Positions 29,094 to 37,969 of a stretch of 64,000 nt of DNA are shown piece by piece. Each line of letters opens with the position of its first letter. The stretch's first letter is position 1. Under the pieces are notes generated by a model. That model did no database searches, was not told where the DNA came from, and was given only the letters and a program-made list of their open reading frames with translations. A program made the translations under genes and the position numbers. The DNA lies in NCBI GenBank assembly GCA_029261195.1, contig JAJDBU010000072.1, positions 1-64,000 of the forward strand. The letters run 5' to 3'. This DNA comes from Nitrospirota bacterium. GTDB taxonomy: Bacteria; Nitrospirota; Nitrospiria; SBBL01; JAADHI01.

Positions 29094-29147
29094 ATGGTTT
29101 TTATCTCTATTATTTTAGTAGCCTAAACAGTTACTTATTTTGAATAC

Positions 29148-29163
29148 AGCAATCGGAATGCCA
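29148..29163 (-). promoter_or_regulatory. Sigma-54 (-24/-12) promoter candidate for DUF411-REC operon
   Basis: TGGCATTCCGATTGCT on minus strand (GG-N10-GC). Confidence 0.75.
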
Positions 29164-29246
29164 AATAAGGGGGGAGAAGGCCGGATGCCTATTCCCTGCC
29201 GACGATGCAGGGATCCTGGCAGGTGCTTGAACGTTGTCACTGATCA

Positions 29247-29260
29247 ATGACATCTATCAT
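29247..29260. promoter_or_regulatory. Candidate NtrC-type activator site
   Basis: ATGACATCTATCAT about 85 bp upstream of the 29148 promoter. Confidence 0.5.
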
Positions 29261-29305
29261 GATTCGGTGACGGTGGACCACTTGGTGTACTTGGTGTTGA
29301 AGCAA

Positions 29306-30688
29306 TTATGATGTAGGGGGTTTCCCCCACCGTTTCATCCGAACATACAGGTTTTGGCGTGGTATGCCGCTTAATCGGGCGGCCTCAGAGATATTGCCGT
29401 CGGTGGCCTTCAGAAGACGTTTGAGATAGTCAGACTCAAATACTTCACGCTCTTTCTGGTACAGGGAGATCTCTCCGGATTTCAGTATCGGAGCTTGCGT
29501 CTGCTGTGCTTTATTTTCAATCTGGTCTGGATATTCAATCTGAAATGCCTTGATCGGTCCGCCGGAATGGAGTGCGACAATCCGCTCAATGGTGTGTTGG
29601 AGTTGTCGGACATTTCCCGGCCACGAAATCGTTTCCAATACCTCTATGGCCTCAGGCGTAATAGGACCAACCTTCTTGCCGAAGCGGGTATTGAACTGGT
29701 CGAGAAAATAAAGCGCCAGAAGGGTAATATCTCCCCCTCTCTCTCGCAAGGGAGGAATTTTAATCGTGATCACATTAATCCGGTAGAATAGATCTTCTCT
29801 GAAATGCCCCTTTCTGACCTCCTCAATAAGCCGTTTGTTCGTTGCGAATATCAAACGGAAATTGCTGGAACGCAGCTTTGAGCTGCCAAGTCGAGAAAAG
29901 GTCCTTTCCTGTAGCACATGGAGCAGACTGCTTTGCATTTTTTCGCTCATATTGGAGATTTCGTCGAAAAAGAGAGTCCCGCCATCGGCCTTCTCAAAAT
30001 AACCTGGCGTGGTCTTGATGGCGCCGGTAAACGCCCCCCGCTCGTAACCGAAAAGGGCGCTCTCTAGGAGTGATTCGGACAAACCCCCGCAGTTGACCAC
30101 CAGAAAATCTCTTTTGGCATTTTGACTCAAGTCATGGAGATATTTTGCGGCTAGGCTTTTTCCGGTGCCGCTCTCCCCTTCCAGCAACACCGTTGCATCG
30201 AGGGAGGCGATCTGCTCCATTTGCGCCATCAGTTTCGCCATCGCCGGTGAATGGCCGATGAGCGTTAGTCCGGCCTTCCGAGTGTCGAGGACATTGCGCA
30301 AGCGCTTGATTTCACGGTATGCGCGATCAAGCTCAAGGGCCTTTTCGATCACGGCCTCCAATGCTTCCAGATTCTTGAATGGCTTGGTCAGGTAGTCAAA
30401 GAGGCCTTCCCGAACGGCCCGGATGGCGTCACTGACATCGGCATATCCGGTAATCAGGATGGCGACCTGCTGCGGGCGTTCCTTCCGCATCTCCTTCAGG
30501 ATTTCGAGTCCCCGTTCTCCGGGAAGCCGCTGGTCCATCAGGATAAGGTTGTAGTCATGTGTTTGAAAGAGCCGGCGGGCCTCCGAACCGTCCGATGCAA
30601 GATCAAGCTTGATCGGTTTTCCCCGGAAAAGTCTTTCGAATAATTTTAAGGTGTAGGGGTCGTCATCGACGACCAGAATTTTAACCAT
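29306..30688 (-). CDS. Sigma-54-dependent response regulator (REC-AAA+-Fis HTH, NtrC family)
   Basis: REC domain; GESGTGKSLAAKYLH, GAFTGA loop, GTLFFDEISNM, RRLPGNVRQL-type SWPGNVRQL, Fis-type HTH EAARLSGIPRQNLYVRMKR. Confidence 0.95.
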   Translation of the reverse strand: MVKILVVDDDPYTLKLFERLFRGKPIKLDLASDGSEARRLFQTHDYNLILMDQRLPGERGLEILKEMRKERPQQVAILITGYADVSDAIRAVREGLFDYLTKPFKNLEALEAVIEKALELDRAYREIKRLRNVLDTRKAGLTLIGHSPAMAKLMAQMEQIASLDATVLLEGESGTGKSLAAKYLHDLSQNAKRDFLVVNCGGLSESLLESALFGYERGAFTGAIKTTPGYFEKADGGTLFFDEISNMSEKMQSSLLHVLQERTFSRLGSSKLRSSNFRLIFATNKRLIEEVRKGHFREDLFYRINVITIKIPPLRERGGDITLLALYFLDQFNTRFGKKVGPITPEAIEVLETISWPGNVRQLQHTIERIVALHSGGPIKAFQIEYPDQIENKAQQTQAPILKSGEISLYQKEREVFESDYLKRLLKATDGNISEAARLSGIPRQNLYVRMKRWGKPPTS

Positions 30689-32171
30689 GCACTGTCTCAT
30701 GAAGGTTGTCGGGCAGCCAAAGCGTAAACGCTGCGCCGCCTCCGGGATGATTGGTGGCGGTAATCAGCCCGCCATGCAGGATCGCAACATGCTGGACGAG
30801 TGACAAGCCCAAGCCGGTTCCTCTTGAACGGGTGGTAAAAAAAGGGGTGAAGATTTTATCGATGATTTCTTCGGAGAGACCCGGCCCCTTGTCCAGAACA
30901 GAAAGAGCCCATCCTTCTCCCCCTTCTCCGTCCCTTGATTCTGCGGAAAGGCGAACGGTCACCTTTCCCTTCTCGTCTGCCTGAAATGCATTTGAGATGA
31001 GGTTAAACAGGGCGTGACGGATCAGGATCGGGTCCACTTCAAGCATGACCGGCTGTTCCGGGAGTTCTGCTTCCATTGAGAGTGCATGTGTGGCACTCTG
31101 CTGGCAGAGGGCCATGATCTCCCCAATCAAGGACTTCATTTCAGTCGGTTTGCGATCGAAACATGAAACTTTTGTAAATTCCATCATACGTTGCAGGAAG
31201 CTTCGGCAATCCTCTCCTGCGTTCTGGATATCCTCCAGCAATTCTCTTGTATTTTCCGGGTTCTTTCCCTCCCGCAGGGCGAGTTGCGCCATGTTGACGA
31301 CACCGACCAGGGGATTGTTGATCTGATGCGCGATTTCCCCGATCATCAGGCCCATCGCCGAGAGTTTTTCAAGCTGTACAATTCTTTGATGTTCCATGTT
31401 TAATTTAGAAAACTGTGTCTCGATCTCTTCCTTGCGTTTTGTAATGTCCCTCATGATACCCACGGAAATCCATTTTCCGGAAATTTCCGAAGCAGAGAAG
31501 GCATGTTCCATGGGAAATTCAGTCCCATTCTTCCTTTGCACCATCGTTTCAAAGGTATGTCCCAACAAAGGTTCCGTTCCTGTTCTCCTGAGTGCTTCGA
31601 CATGTTCCCGAAACACGCCATGATATTTTTCAGGGATGATTGTCGAGAGCATGCTGCGTCCGATGACTTCCGAGGCCTGATAGCCGAACAGCTTTTCTGC
31701 AGCGGTATTCCAATACAATACAGTTATTTCGTGGTCGATCATGGTAATTGCATCCAGAGACTTTTCAGTGACAGTACGAAGTTTAGCTTCGCTCTCGCGA
31801 AGCGCCGTCTCCGCCATCTTTGATGCTATGCTTGCCGACCGATATTGATTAACCAGAATTGCGGTGATCCAGATGACCACCAGTGCGAGCGCCCGATTCA
31901 AAAGCACAACCCAGAGGACACCCCCCGGAGGAGATAAAAAATAACCCAGAAGAGTCAGTAATGAAGCGGCAACAGCCGTTAGATAAGTAAAGCGAGCCTG
32001 CGGAGAAAAAAAGGAGAGAAGCACCAGAAGCACGTAAGGCACCCCGCCTGCGTATCCCAGTTGAATGGCAAGATCAAATACAAAGATCCCGTAGCCCCAC
32101 ATGATGATAAGAATAATCAGCTGCCTGTGGGGGAACTCTCCTCTCAAGGCAATTTTCACACGATCGTTCAT
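30681..32171 (-). CDS. Membrane PAS-domain sensor histidine kinase
   Basis: N-terminal TM helices, PAS, EIAHQINNPLVGVVNMAQ H-box, NLISNAFQAD N-box, GTGLGLSLVQHV G-box; overlaps the regulator gene. Confidence 0.93.
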   Translation of the reverse strand: MNDRVKIALRGEFPHRQLIILIIMWGYGIFVFDLAIQLGYAGGVPYVLLVLLSFFSPQARFTYLTAVAASLLTLLGYFLSPPGGVLWVVLLNRALALVVIWITAILVNQYRSASIASKMAETALRESEAKLRTVTEKSLDAITMIDHEITVLYWNTAAEKLFGYQASEVIGRSMLSTIIPEKYHGVFREHVEALRRTGTEPLLGHTFETMVQRKNGTEFPMEHAFSASEISGKWISVGIMRDITKRKEEIETQFSKLNMEHQRIVQLEKLSAMGLMIGEIAHQINNPLVGVVNMAQLALREGKNPENTRELLEDIQNAGEDCRSFLQRMMEFTKVSCFDRKPTEMKSLIGEIMALCQQSATHALSMEAELPEQPVMLEVDPILIRHALFNLISNAFQADEKGKVTVRLSAESRDGEGGEGWALSVLDKGPGLSEEIIDKIFTPFFTTRSRGTGLGLSLVQHVAILHGGLITATNHPGGGAAFTLWLPDNLHETVHG

Positions 32172-32359
32172 GCACCCCTTTCTATAATGTGAACTGAAGC
32201 GCTTCGTTGTAGATAAGGTCTGACTTCATTTTCCCTGGTTAGTTCAAAGCCCCTGCTTAGTTCAAAGTAAAAACCTACTTCTTTTAGATAAATTTTTCAA
32301 TTTATACTTTCAGTCTGAGTATAATGACCGGTTATAGTATTTAAAGGCATTCAGGTTTT

Positions 32360-33826
32360 ATGAGATCAGGGGTTTGCTGCTTGAGTATCGACCCGAAACA
32401 TCGTCTTTTTCTCACAATTGATCAGGGCGGACATGCAAGCCGTGCTTTCGTATTTGACGCGCAAGGCGCAGTGCTTGCCAAAGCATCCTGTACGATCAAA
32501 ACAGACCGTCCCTTACCGTACTGGGTCGAGCACGATGCTGAAGACTTAATCGCTTCAATCCAAGAAGCGATTAATCAAGCGGTCTCACAATTAGGTAAAA
32601 ATCAGGACAGGCTCTATGCCGCTGGTCTCGCCACGCAACGGGCCAGTATTGTGTGCTGGAATCGCTTTACAGGAGAGGCCTTGTCCAAAGTCCTCTCCTG
32701 GCAGGACCGGCGTGCGGCAGACTGGATGGAAGCGCTTACGCTGGATTCCTCAGATCTCCACCGGCGCACAGGTCTCTTCCCTTCAGCCCATTATGGTGCA
32801 AGCAAACTCCGATGGTGTCTTGAACACCTCCCTGCTGTGCAAACAGCCTTGCAAAACGGAACACTCCTTATGGGTCCTTTGGCCGGTTTTATTATTGCCC
32901 GTCTGACGGAAGAAGGGCAAAGCTATGCTGATCCGGCAAATGCCTCAAGGACACTGCTATGGGATATCCTGACTGAAAATTGGGACAATCTTTTATTGAA
33001 GAGGTTTAAAATTCCGATCACTGCCCTGCCCTTATGTGTGCCGTCCCGCCATGCATTCGGGCATATTGTCCTTTCCAAAAATCGCATTCCTCTTACCCTT
33101 GTTACAGGAGACCAGTCTGCGTCCCTTTTTCATGAGGGTCAGCCTAAGAGAAATGCGGTTTACATTAACCTTGGAACCGGCGGTTTTCTTCAAGGTCTGC
33201 AAAAACAGCCAATAAAATCAGAGCGCTTATTATCGAGCGTTGTACTCTGTGAAAAAAAGGAAAGGGTCTATGCACTAGAAGGAACAATTAATGGCGCAGG
33301 TTCAGCCCTTGCGTGGTTTTCCGGTCAATACCAGGTGGACAAGTGGTTTGAGTCTGCCGAAGACTGGTTGGGAAAAACGCTTGCGCCACCGCTTTTTATC
33401 AATGCCGTTGGCGGTCTGGCTTCTCCTTATTGGATACCCCGCCTATCATCACAGTTTATCGGCGATGGAGATCTCACTTCACGATTTACTGCCGTGATTG
33501 AAAGCATCCTTTTTTTGATACAGGTTAATCTGGATGAGATGAGGAAGGTGATTGAAGCTCCCTCAGAATTGATTCTCAGCGGAGGTCTCTCCGCAATAGA
33601 CGGCCTCTCCCAGAGGCTTTCAAATCTTTCCGGAATTTCAGTGAATCGTTCTGAAGCCTCGGAGGCAACAGCACGCGGTCTCGCCTTCCTCTTGACAAAG
33701 CCAGACTCTGCCTGGACAGCGGGCCTTAAAACAAGGCGGTTTTTTCCGGAAGATGACCAAGGACTGAGATCTCGTTATGCCCGCTGGCAACAGGAAATGA
33801 AGAAAGCGATTGAGCAAGAGCGATAA
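32360..33826 (+). CDS. FGGY-family carbohydrate (glycerol-kinase-like) kinase
   Basis: LTIDQGGHASRAFVFD, ATQRASIVCWNR, WQDRRAADWM, GDQSASLF, LGTGGFLQ. Confidence 0.85.
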   Translation: MRSGVCCLSIDPKHRLFLTIDQGGHASRAFVFDAQGAVLAKASCTIKTDRPLPYWVEHDAEDLIASIQEAINQAVSQLGKNQDRLYAAGLATQRASIVCWNRFTGEALSKVLSWQDRRAADWMEALTLDSSDLHRRTGLFPSAHYGASKLRWCLEHLPAVQTALQNGTLLMGPLAGFIIARLTEEGQSYADPANASRTLLWDILTENWDNLLLKRFKIPITALPLCVPSRHAFGHIVLSKNRIPLTLVTGDQSASLFHEGQPKRNAVYINLGTGGFLQGLQKQPIKSERLLSSVVLCEKKERVYALEGTINGAGSALAWFSGQYQVDKWFESAEDWLGKTLAPPLFINAVGGLASPYWIPRLSSQFIGDGDLTSRFTAVIESILFLIQVNLDEMRKVIEAPSELILSGGLSAIDGLSQRLSNLSGISVNRSEASEATARGLAFLLTKPDSAWTAGLKTRRFFPEDDQGLRSRYARWQQEMKKAIEQER

Positions 33827-33853
33827 GACCAAAACAAAGGAGAAGGAATAACG

Positions 33854-34633
33854 ATGGAGAAAGAGCCACAAAAAAAGCAAAAAAAAGAAAAATTCCCTGC
33901 TCTTGTCGCCCATCGCGGTTATGCCGCCTGTTTTCCGGAAAACACCCTGCTTTCTCTCAGTGAGGCCCTCAAGGCCGGAGCCTGTTTTATAGAATTCGAT
34001 GTCCAACTTTGTGCAGATCACACCCCCTTTGTGATTCATGATCGTTCGCTTGATCGCACCTGTGGCATAGAAAAAGACCTTTTCACCTTGTCTTCCGAAG
34101 CGCTAAAACAGATTCAAGCCTGTGAACCGGCGCGTTTTGGCAAACAGTTTCAGAATAGGGGCATTTACATTCCCACACTGGCTGAAGTGGTCGATTTATT
34201 ACAAGACTGGCCTGAGGCGACTGCCTTTGTTGAAATCAAAAGAGAGAGCCTCAGGTATCATGGCCTGGAGTACACTGTCGAGAAGGTGATGACGGTCATC
34301 GAAGTTGTGCTTAAGCAATGCTGCATTATTTCAAAATCGACCTCGGCAATCGGCTATGCCAGAAGCCTGGGTGCAAGCAGTATTGGCTGGGTTGTAACTG
34401 AATGGACAGAAAACTCACGGCATCAAATAACGGAATTGGCACCTGATGTGCTCATTTGTAATTATGAAAAAATTCCCTCACCGACAACTCAATTGTGGCC
34501 AGGACCCTGGATTTGGGCCTTTTACGAAGTCATTCATCCTGAGTTGGCGGCAATGCTTTACGCGCAAGGCGCCACACTAATTGAAACAAAAGACATCGGA
34601 AAGATGCTGGAAAATTTCGGAAGCTCTGATTGA
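33854..34633 (+). CDS. Glycerophosphodiester phosphodiesterase
   Basis: LVAHRGYAACFPENTLLSLSEAL...FIEFDVQLCADHTPFVIHDRSLDRTC. Confidence 0.92.
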   Translation: MEKEPQKKQKKEKFPALVAHRGYAACFPENTLLSLSEALKAGACFIEFDVQLCADHTPFVIHDRSLDRTCGIEKDLFTLSSEALKQIQACEPARFGKQFQNRGIYIPTLAEVVDLLQDWPEATAFVEIKRESLRYHGLEYTVEKVMTVIEVVLKQCCIISKSTSAIGYARSLGASSIGWVVTEWTENSRHQITELAPDVLICNYEKIPSPTTQLWPGPWIWAFYEVIHPELAAMLYAQGATLIETKDIGKMLENFGSSD

Positions 34634-34865
34634 ATCCGAGTTGAATTTTCCAAGAGAAACAAATCAGGTTCAAGGCAGAAATTTCGGAGAATAGTCGGTT
34701 ATTTCCATGATTTGGGGCGTAAAACCTGAAAGTTTTTGACTCAAAAACAAGGCATGACTTATTCAAAGCTTCCTTGTAGATGCGGTTCCTTTTCCTAAAC
34801 CTTGAATCAAATATTCAATGACTGTTAGACTCACAACATTGATTCACTTGGCCTGAAATGATCTG

Positions 34866-35282
34866 ATGAAAAAAGCAAGTTCTCATCGCGTAATTTTTTG
34901 GACTGTCTTGCTGGCCTTTGGCTTGATGCTGACAGGAAAAGCGATTGCCTGTTTCGCGCCTTCCGCGATGGAGATGAGCCAGGGAAAATCGATGGACTGC
35001 TGCATGGAGCGCTGCCGGATGGAAACGACGCACGAGGCCGCGCAAAAGGCCTGTGAGCAGAGCCTTCAGGCCTTTAGTCTGCAAGAAACCCTTTCAAACC
35101 CCGACAAAAATTGTAACCCTTCAGCTCAAATCATTTTGTCGGACATCAATCCGCTGCCGCTTTTTTCCTCAGCCTTGCTTGAACCGAATCATCGCATCAA
35201 TCCGCTTCGGAACGAAGCGCCGATTAAGCGGCACAGTTCAGGTATCCCAATCTATACCTCGATACAAAGCTTTCTGATTTAG
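34866..35282 (+). CDS. Small secreted Cys/Met-rich protein upstream of Cus-type efflux genes
   Basis: Signal peptide; CFAPSAMEMSQGKSMDCCMERCRMETT. Confidence 0.55.
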   Translation: MKKASSHRVIFWTVLLAFGLMLTGKAIACFAPSAMEMSQGKSMDCCMERCRMETTHEAAQKACEQSLQAFSLQETLSNPDKNCNPSAQIILSDINPLPLFSSALLEPNHRINPLRNEAPIKRHSSGIPIYTSIQSFLI

Positions 35283-35402
35283 ACCTCTTTTTACACTTCC
35301 TTAGCTCAACCTTTGTCCACGCGTTTCATCTATTGCGCTGTGTGGCATGGGGTGAACTCCGTCTTTAAGACTATTTTTTATCGGATCAAGAGAGGATGAC
35401 CC

Positions 35403-36692
35403 ATGAAATGTTTTTGGATTTTGCCTTTATTTCTGACAGTGATGCTTTTGCCTGCCCTGTTTCCCGAAAAAGGGAGAGCGGAAGACAAGCTTTTTTTATC
35501 CTCGCTCATTGAGGAAGCGCTAGAGGCCAATCCGAATATTGCGGCGGCCAATGCTGCGTGGGAGGCGCACTTAGCACGCATTGCTCAGGTGAATGTCCTG
35601 GATGACCCTGAGATCGGTTTCGACACCTGGAATATTCCAAATACCCTTGATTTAAGTCAAACACGCAATTGGATTTTTTTTGCCCGACAACGTTTTCCGG
35701 CGGCGGGAACGCTGAAGCTACGCGCGGAGCTGGCAGAAACTGTGGCGACGCGGGCCGAAGCGCAAATCAGCATGACGGTTAGATCCATCATCGCGGCGGT
35801 CAAAATTGCTTATGACTCACTTTATCTGGCGCACAAAGCCATTGAGGTCAATGCAGAACACCTCGATATTTTGAAACGTTTCGAGGAAATTGCCGAAATT
35901 AAGTATCAAACCGCCGCAGTCTCAGAGCAGGATGTGCTCAAGGCGCGCGTGGCCCTGGCACGTTTGGAAAACGAGCAAGTCACTCTTGAACAGCGCCAGC
36001 ACACCGCGCGTGCGGCTTTGAATACCCTTTTGAAACGTTCGCCTCGTTCTCCACTGGCAATACCCGAAAACTTGCGGCGAATTGACCTGCCCTCAGACTT
36101 AGTGGCCCTGGCATCCAAAGCCCTGCGTGTACGACCTGAATTGAAAGCAGCCAAAGCGGCGATTAAACGTAGTGAGCAAGAGCTTGCGCTGGCGAAGCTT
36201 AAATTTAAGCCCGACTATCAAGTCTCCGTTAAGCGATTTCAAAATCAGGGCACGCCCCAGCCGAGTGGCTGGGGTATTTCGGCCAGCATCAATCTGCCCT
36301 GGTTTTTTCATCAAAAACACGACCATCGGATTCAGGAAACACGGCATCGCACGACACAGCAAGAGGCGATGTACGAAAACCTGAAAGATCAGACCCGTTT
36401 TGCCATAGAAGATTTGATTGTAAAGATTCAAACGGCGGGTCGGCTTGCGGCGCTCTTTCAGGAGAATGTGATCCCACAAGCAGAACAGTCGGTGGCCTCA
36501 GCACAAACGGGCTATCAGACCGACCAGGTTGATTTTCTGGATCTGCTCGAAAGTCAGCGTCAGTTGGTGACTTTTCGGCTTGAATATTTTCAGGCGCTGG
36601 CCTTGCAAAATCAGGAGGTGGCGCGTTTGGAACAGGTGATGGGTTCAGATCTCTCTGATTTTAAAAATAAAACGGATGGAGGTTTAAAATGA
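35403..36692 (+). CDS. CusC/CzcC-like outer membrane efflux protein
   Basis: LIEEALEANPNIAAANAAWEA..., DPEIGFDTW, YQTDQVDFLDLLESQRQLV. Confidence 0.88.
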   Translation: MKCFWILPLFLTVMLLPALFPEKGRAEDKLFLSSLIEEALEANPNIAAANAAWEAHLARIAQVNVLDDPEIGFDTWNIPNTLDLSQTRNWIFFARQRFPAAGTLKLRAELAETVATRAEAQISMTVRSIIAAVKIAYDSLYLAHKAIEVNAEHLDILKRFEEIAEIKYQTAAVSEQDVLKARVALARLENEQVTLEQRQHTARAALNTLLKRSPRSPLAIPENLRRIDLPSDLVALASKALRVRPELKAAKAAIKRSEQELALAKLKFKPDYQVSVKRFQNQGTPQPSGWGISASINLPWFFHQKHDHRIQETRHRTTQQEAMYENLKDQTRFAIEDLIVKIQTAGRLAALFQENVIPQAEQSVASAQTGYQTDQVDFLDLLESQRQLVTFRLEYFQALALQNQEVARLEQVMGSDLSDFKNKTDGGLK

Positions 36693-37969
36693 AACGATTC
36701 TTTGTTGTGAGATTGCTTAGCTGTGTTGTTTTGAATATGAGTCCTTTCGGAGGCGCTGCTTTTGCGCAAATGGATCAGATGAAAGGCATGGAGGGTGGAA
36801 AGATGTCTTTGCCGATGTCTCAAACATCCTCCGGAAATAAAGTACCCGAAGGACAAGTGCCCGTGATGCTCACGCCGCACAAACAAAAACTGGTGGGTAT
36901 AAAGACCAAAGCTGTACGCCAAAAAGTCATGACTAAACGGATCCGCACCATCGGGCGGGTGGATTATGACGAACGGACCTTAACGACCGTGACGACCAAA
37001 ATTGAGGGCTGGATCGAAGCGCTCACCGTGGATGCGACGGGCATGGCCGTTAAAAAAGGCAAACCGCTCTTTTCAGTCTACAGCCCGAAACTGCTTCAAA
37101 CGCAGGAGGAATACCTCTTGGCTTTTAAAACGCAAAAAAAAATGAAGCAAAAAAAAGTCAGAGAAAACCTGATTTCCGCCAGTCGCCGACGCTTGCTGCT
37201 TTGGGATGTCACGCCGCAACAGGTTCGGGAACTGGAAAAACGCGGAAAAGTGATTCGTGCCTTGCCCGTACTCTCTCCTGCCAGCGGTATTATCACGGAA
37301 AAAATGGCCTTGCCCGGCATGTATGTCAAACCCGGCATGGCACTCTATAAAATCGCGGATCTATCCAAGGTCTGGGTGTTGGTCGATATTTATGAACACG
37401 AGCTGGTCTGGATTGAACTTGGACAGCTGTCTGAACTCACTCTGGCCTCCCTGCCCGGCCAGGTCTTTCGGGGAAAAGTGACTTACATCTATCCCTATCT
37501 GAACGAGGGCAGTCGAACGGCGACCCTTCGTATTGAGTTGGATAACAAAGACGGAAAACTTAAACCCGGCATGTATGCGAATGTTACTTTTACCATAAAG
37601 GCAGCGGAAGGCCTGGTCGTGCCGGAAAGTGCCGTACTCGATTCCGGTCTTCGACAAGTCGCTTTTGTGGCGAAAGCGGGAGGACTATTTGAGCCCCGTG
37701 TGATTAAAACCGGACGGCGCTTCAATCACGAGATTGAAATACTGGAAGGTCTGGAAGCGGGTGAACAGGTCGTCACGCAGGGCACTTTTTTGATCGATTC
37801 CGAAAGTAAACTCATGGCCTCCACGGAAGGCATGATGGGCCTCGTGGGTATGGGCGACTGGAAAATGGAAGGCTCCAAAATGGGCGGCATGGACATGGGA
37901 GATGGCAAGATGGACAAGATGCCGAACATGCCGAACATGCCAAACATGAATGGAATGAATCATGATTGA
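36689..37969 (+). CDS. cusB: CusB-like periplasmic adaptor with Met/His-rich termini
   Basis: VGIKTKAVRQKVMTKRIRTIGRVDYDERTL, SGIITEKMALPGMYVKPGMALYKIADLSKVWVLVDIYE; Met-rich C-terminal tail. Confidence 0.88.
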   Translation: MKRFFVVRLLSCVVLNMSPFGGAAFAQMDQMKGMEGGKMSLPMSQTSSGNKVPEGQVPVMLTPHKQKLVGIKTKAVRQKVMTKRIRTIGRVDYDERTLTTVTTKIEGWIEALTVDATGMAVKKGKPLFSVYSPKLLQTQEEYLLAFKTQKKMKQKKVRENLISASRRRLLLWDVTPQQVRELEKRGKVIRALPVLSPASGIITEKMALPGMYVKPGMALYKIADLSKVWVLVDIYEHELVWIELGQLSELTLASLPGQVFRGKVTYIYPYLNEGSRTATLRIELDNKDGKLKPGMYANVTFTIKAAEGLVVPESAVLDSGLRQVAFVAKAGGLFEPRVIKTGRRFNHEIEILEGLEAGEQVVTQGTFLIDSESKLMASTEGMMGLVGMGDWKMEGSKMGGMDMGDGKMDKMPNMPNMPNMNGMNHD

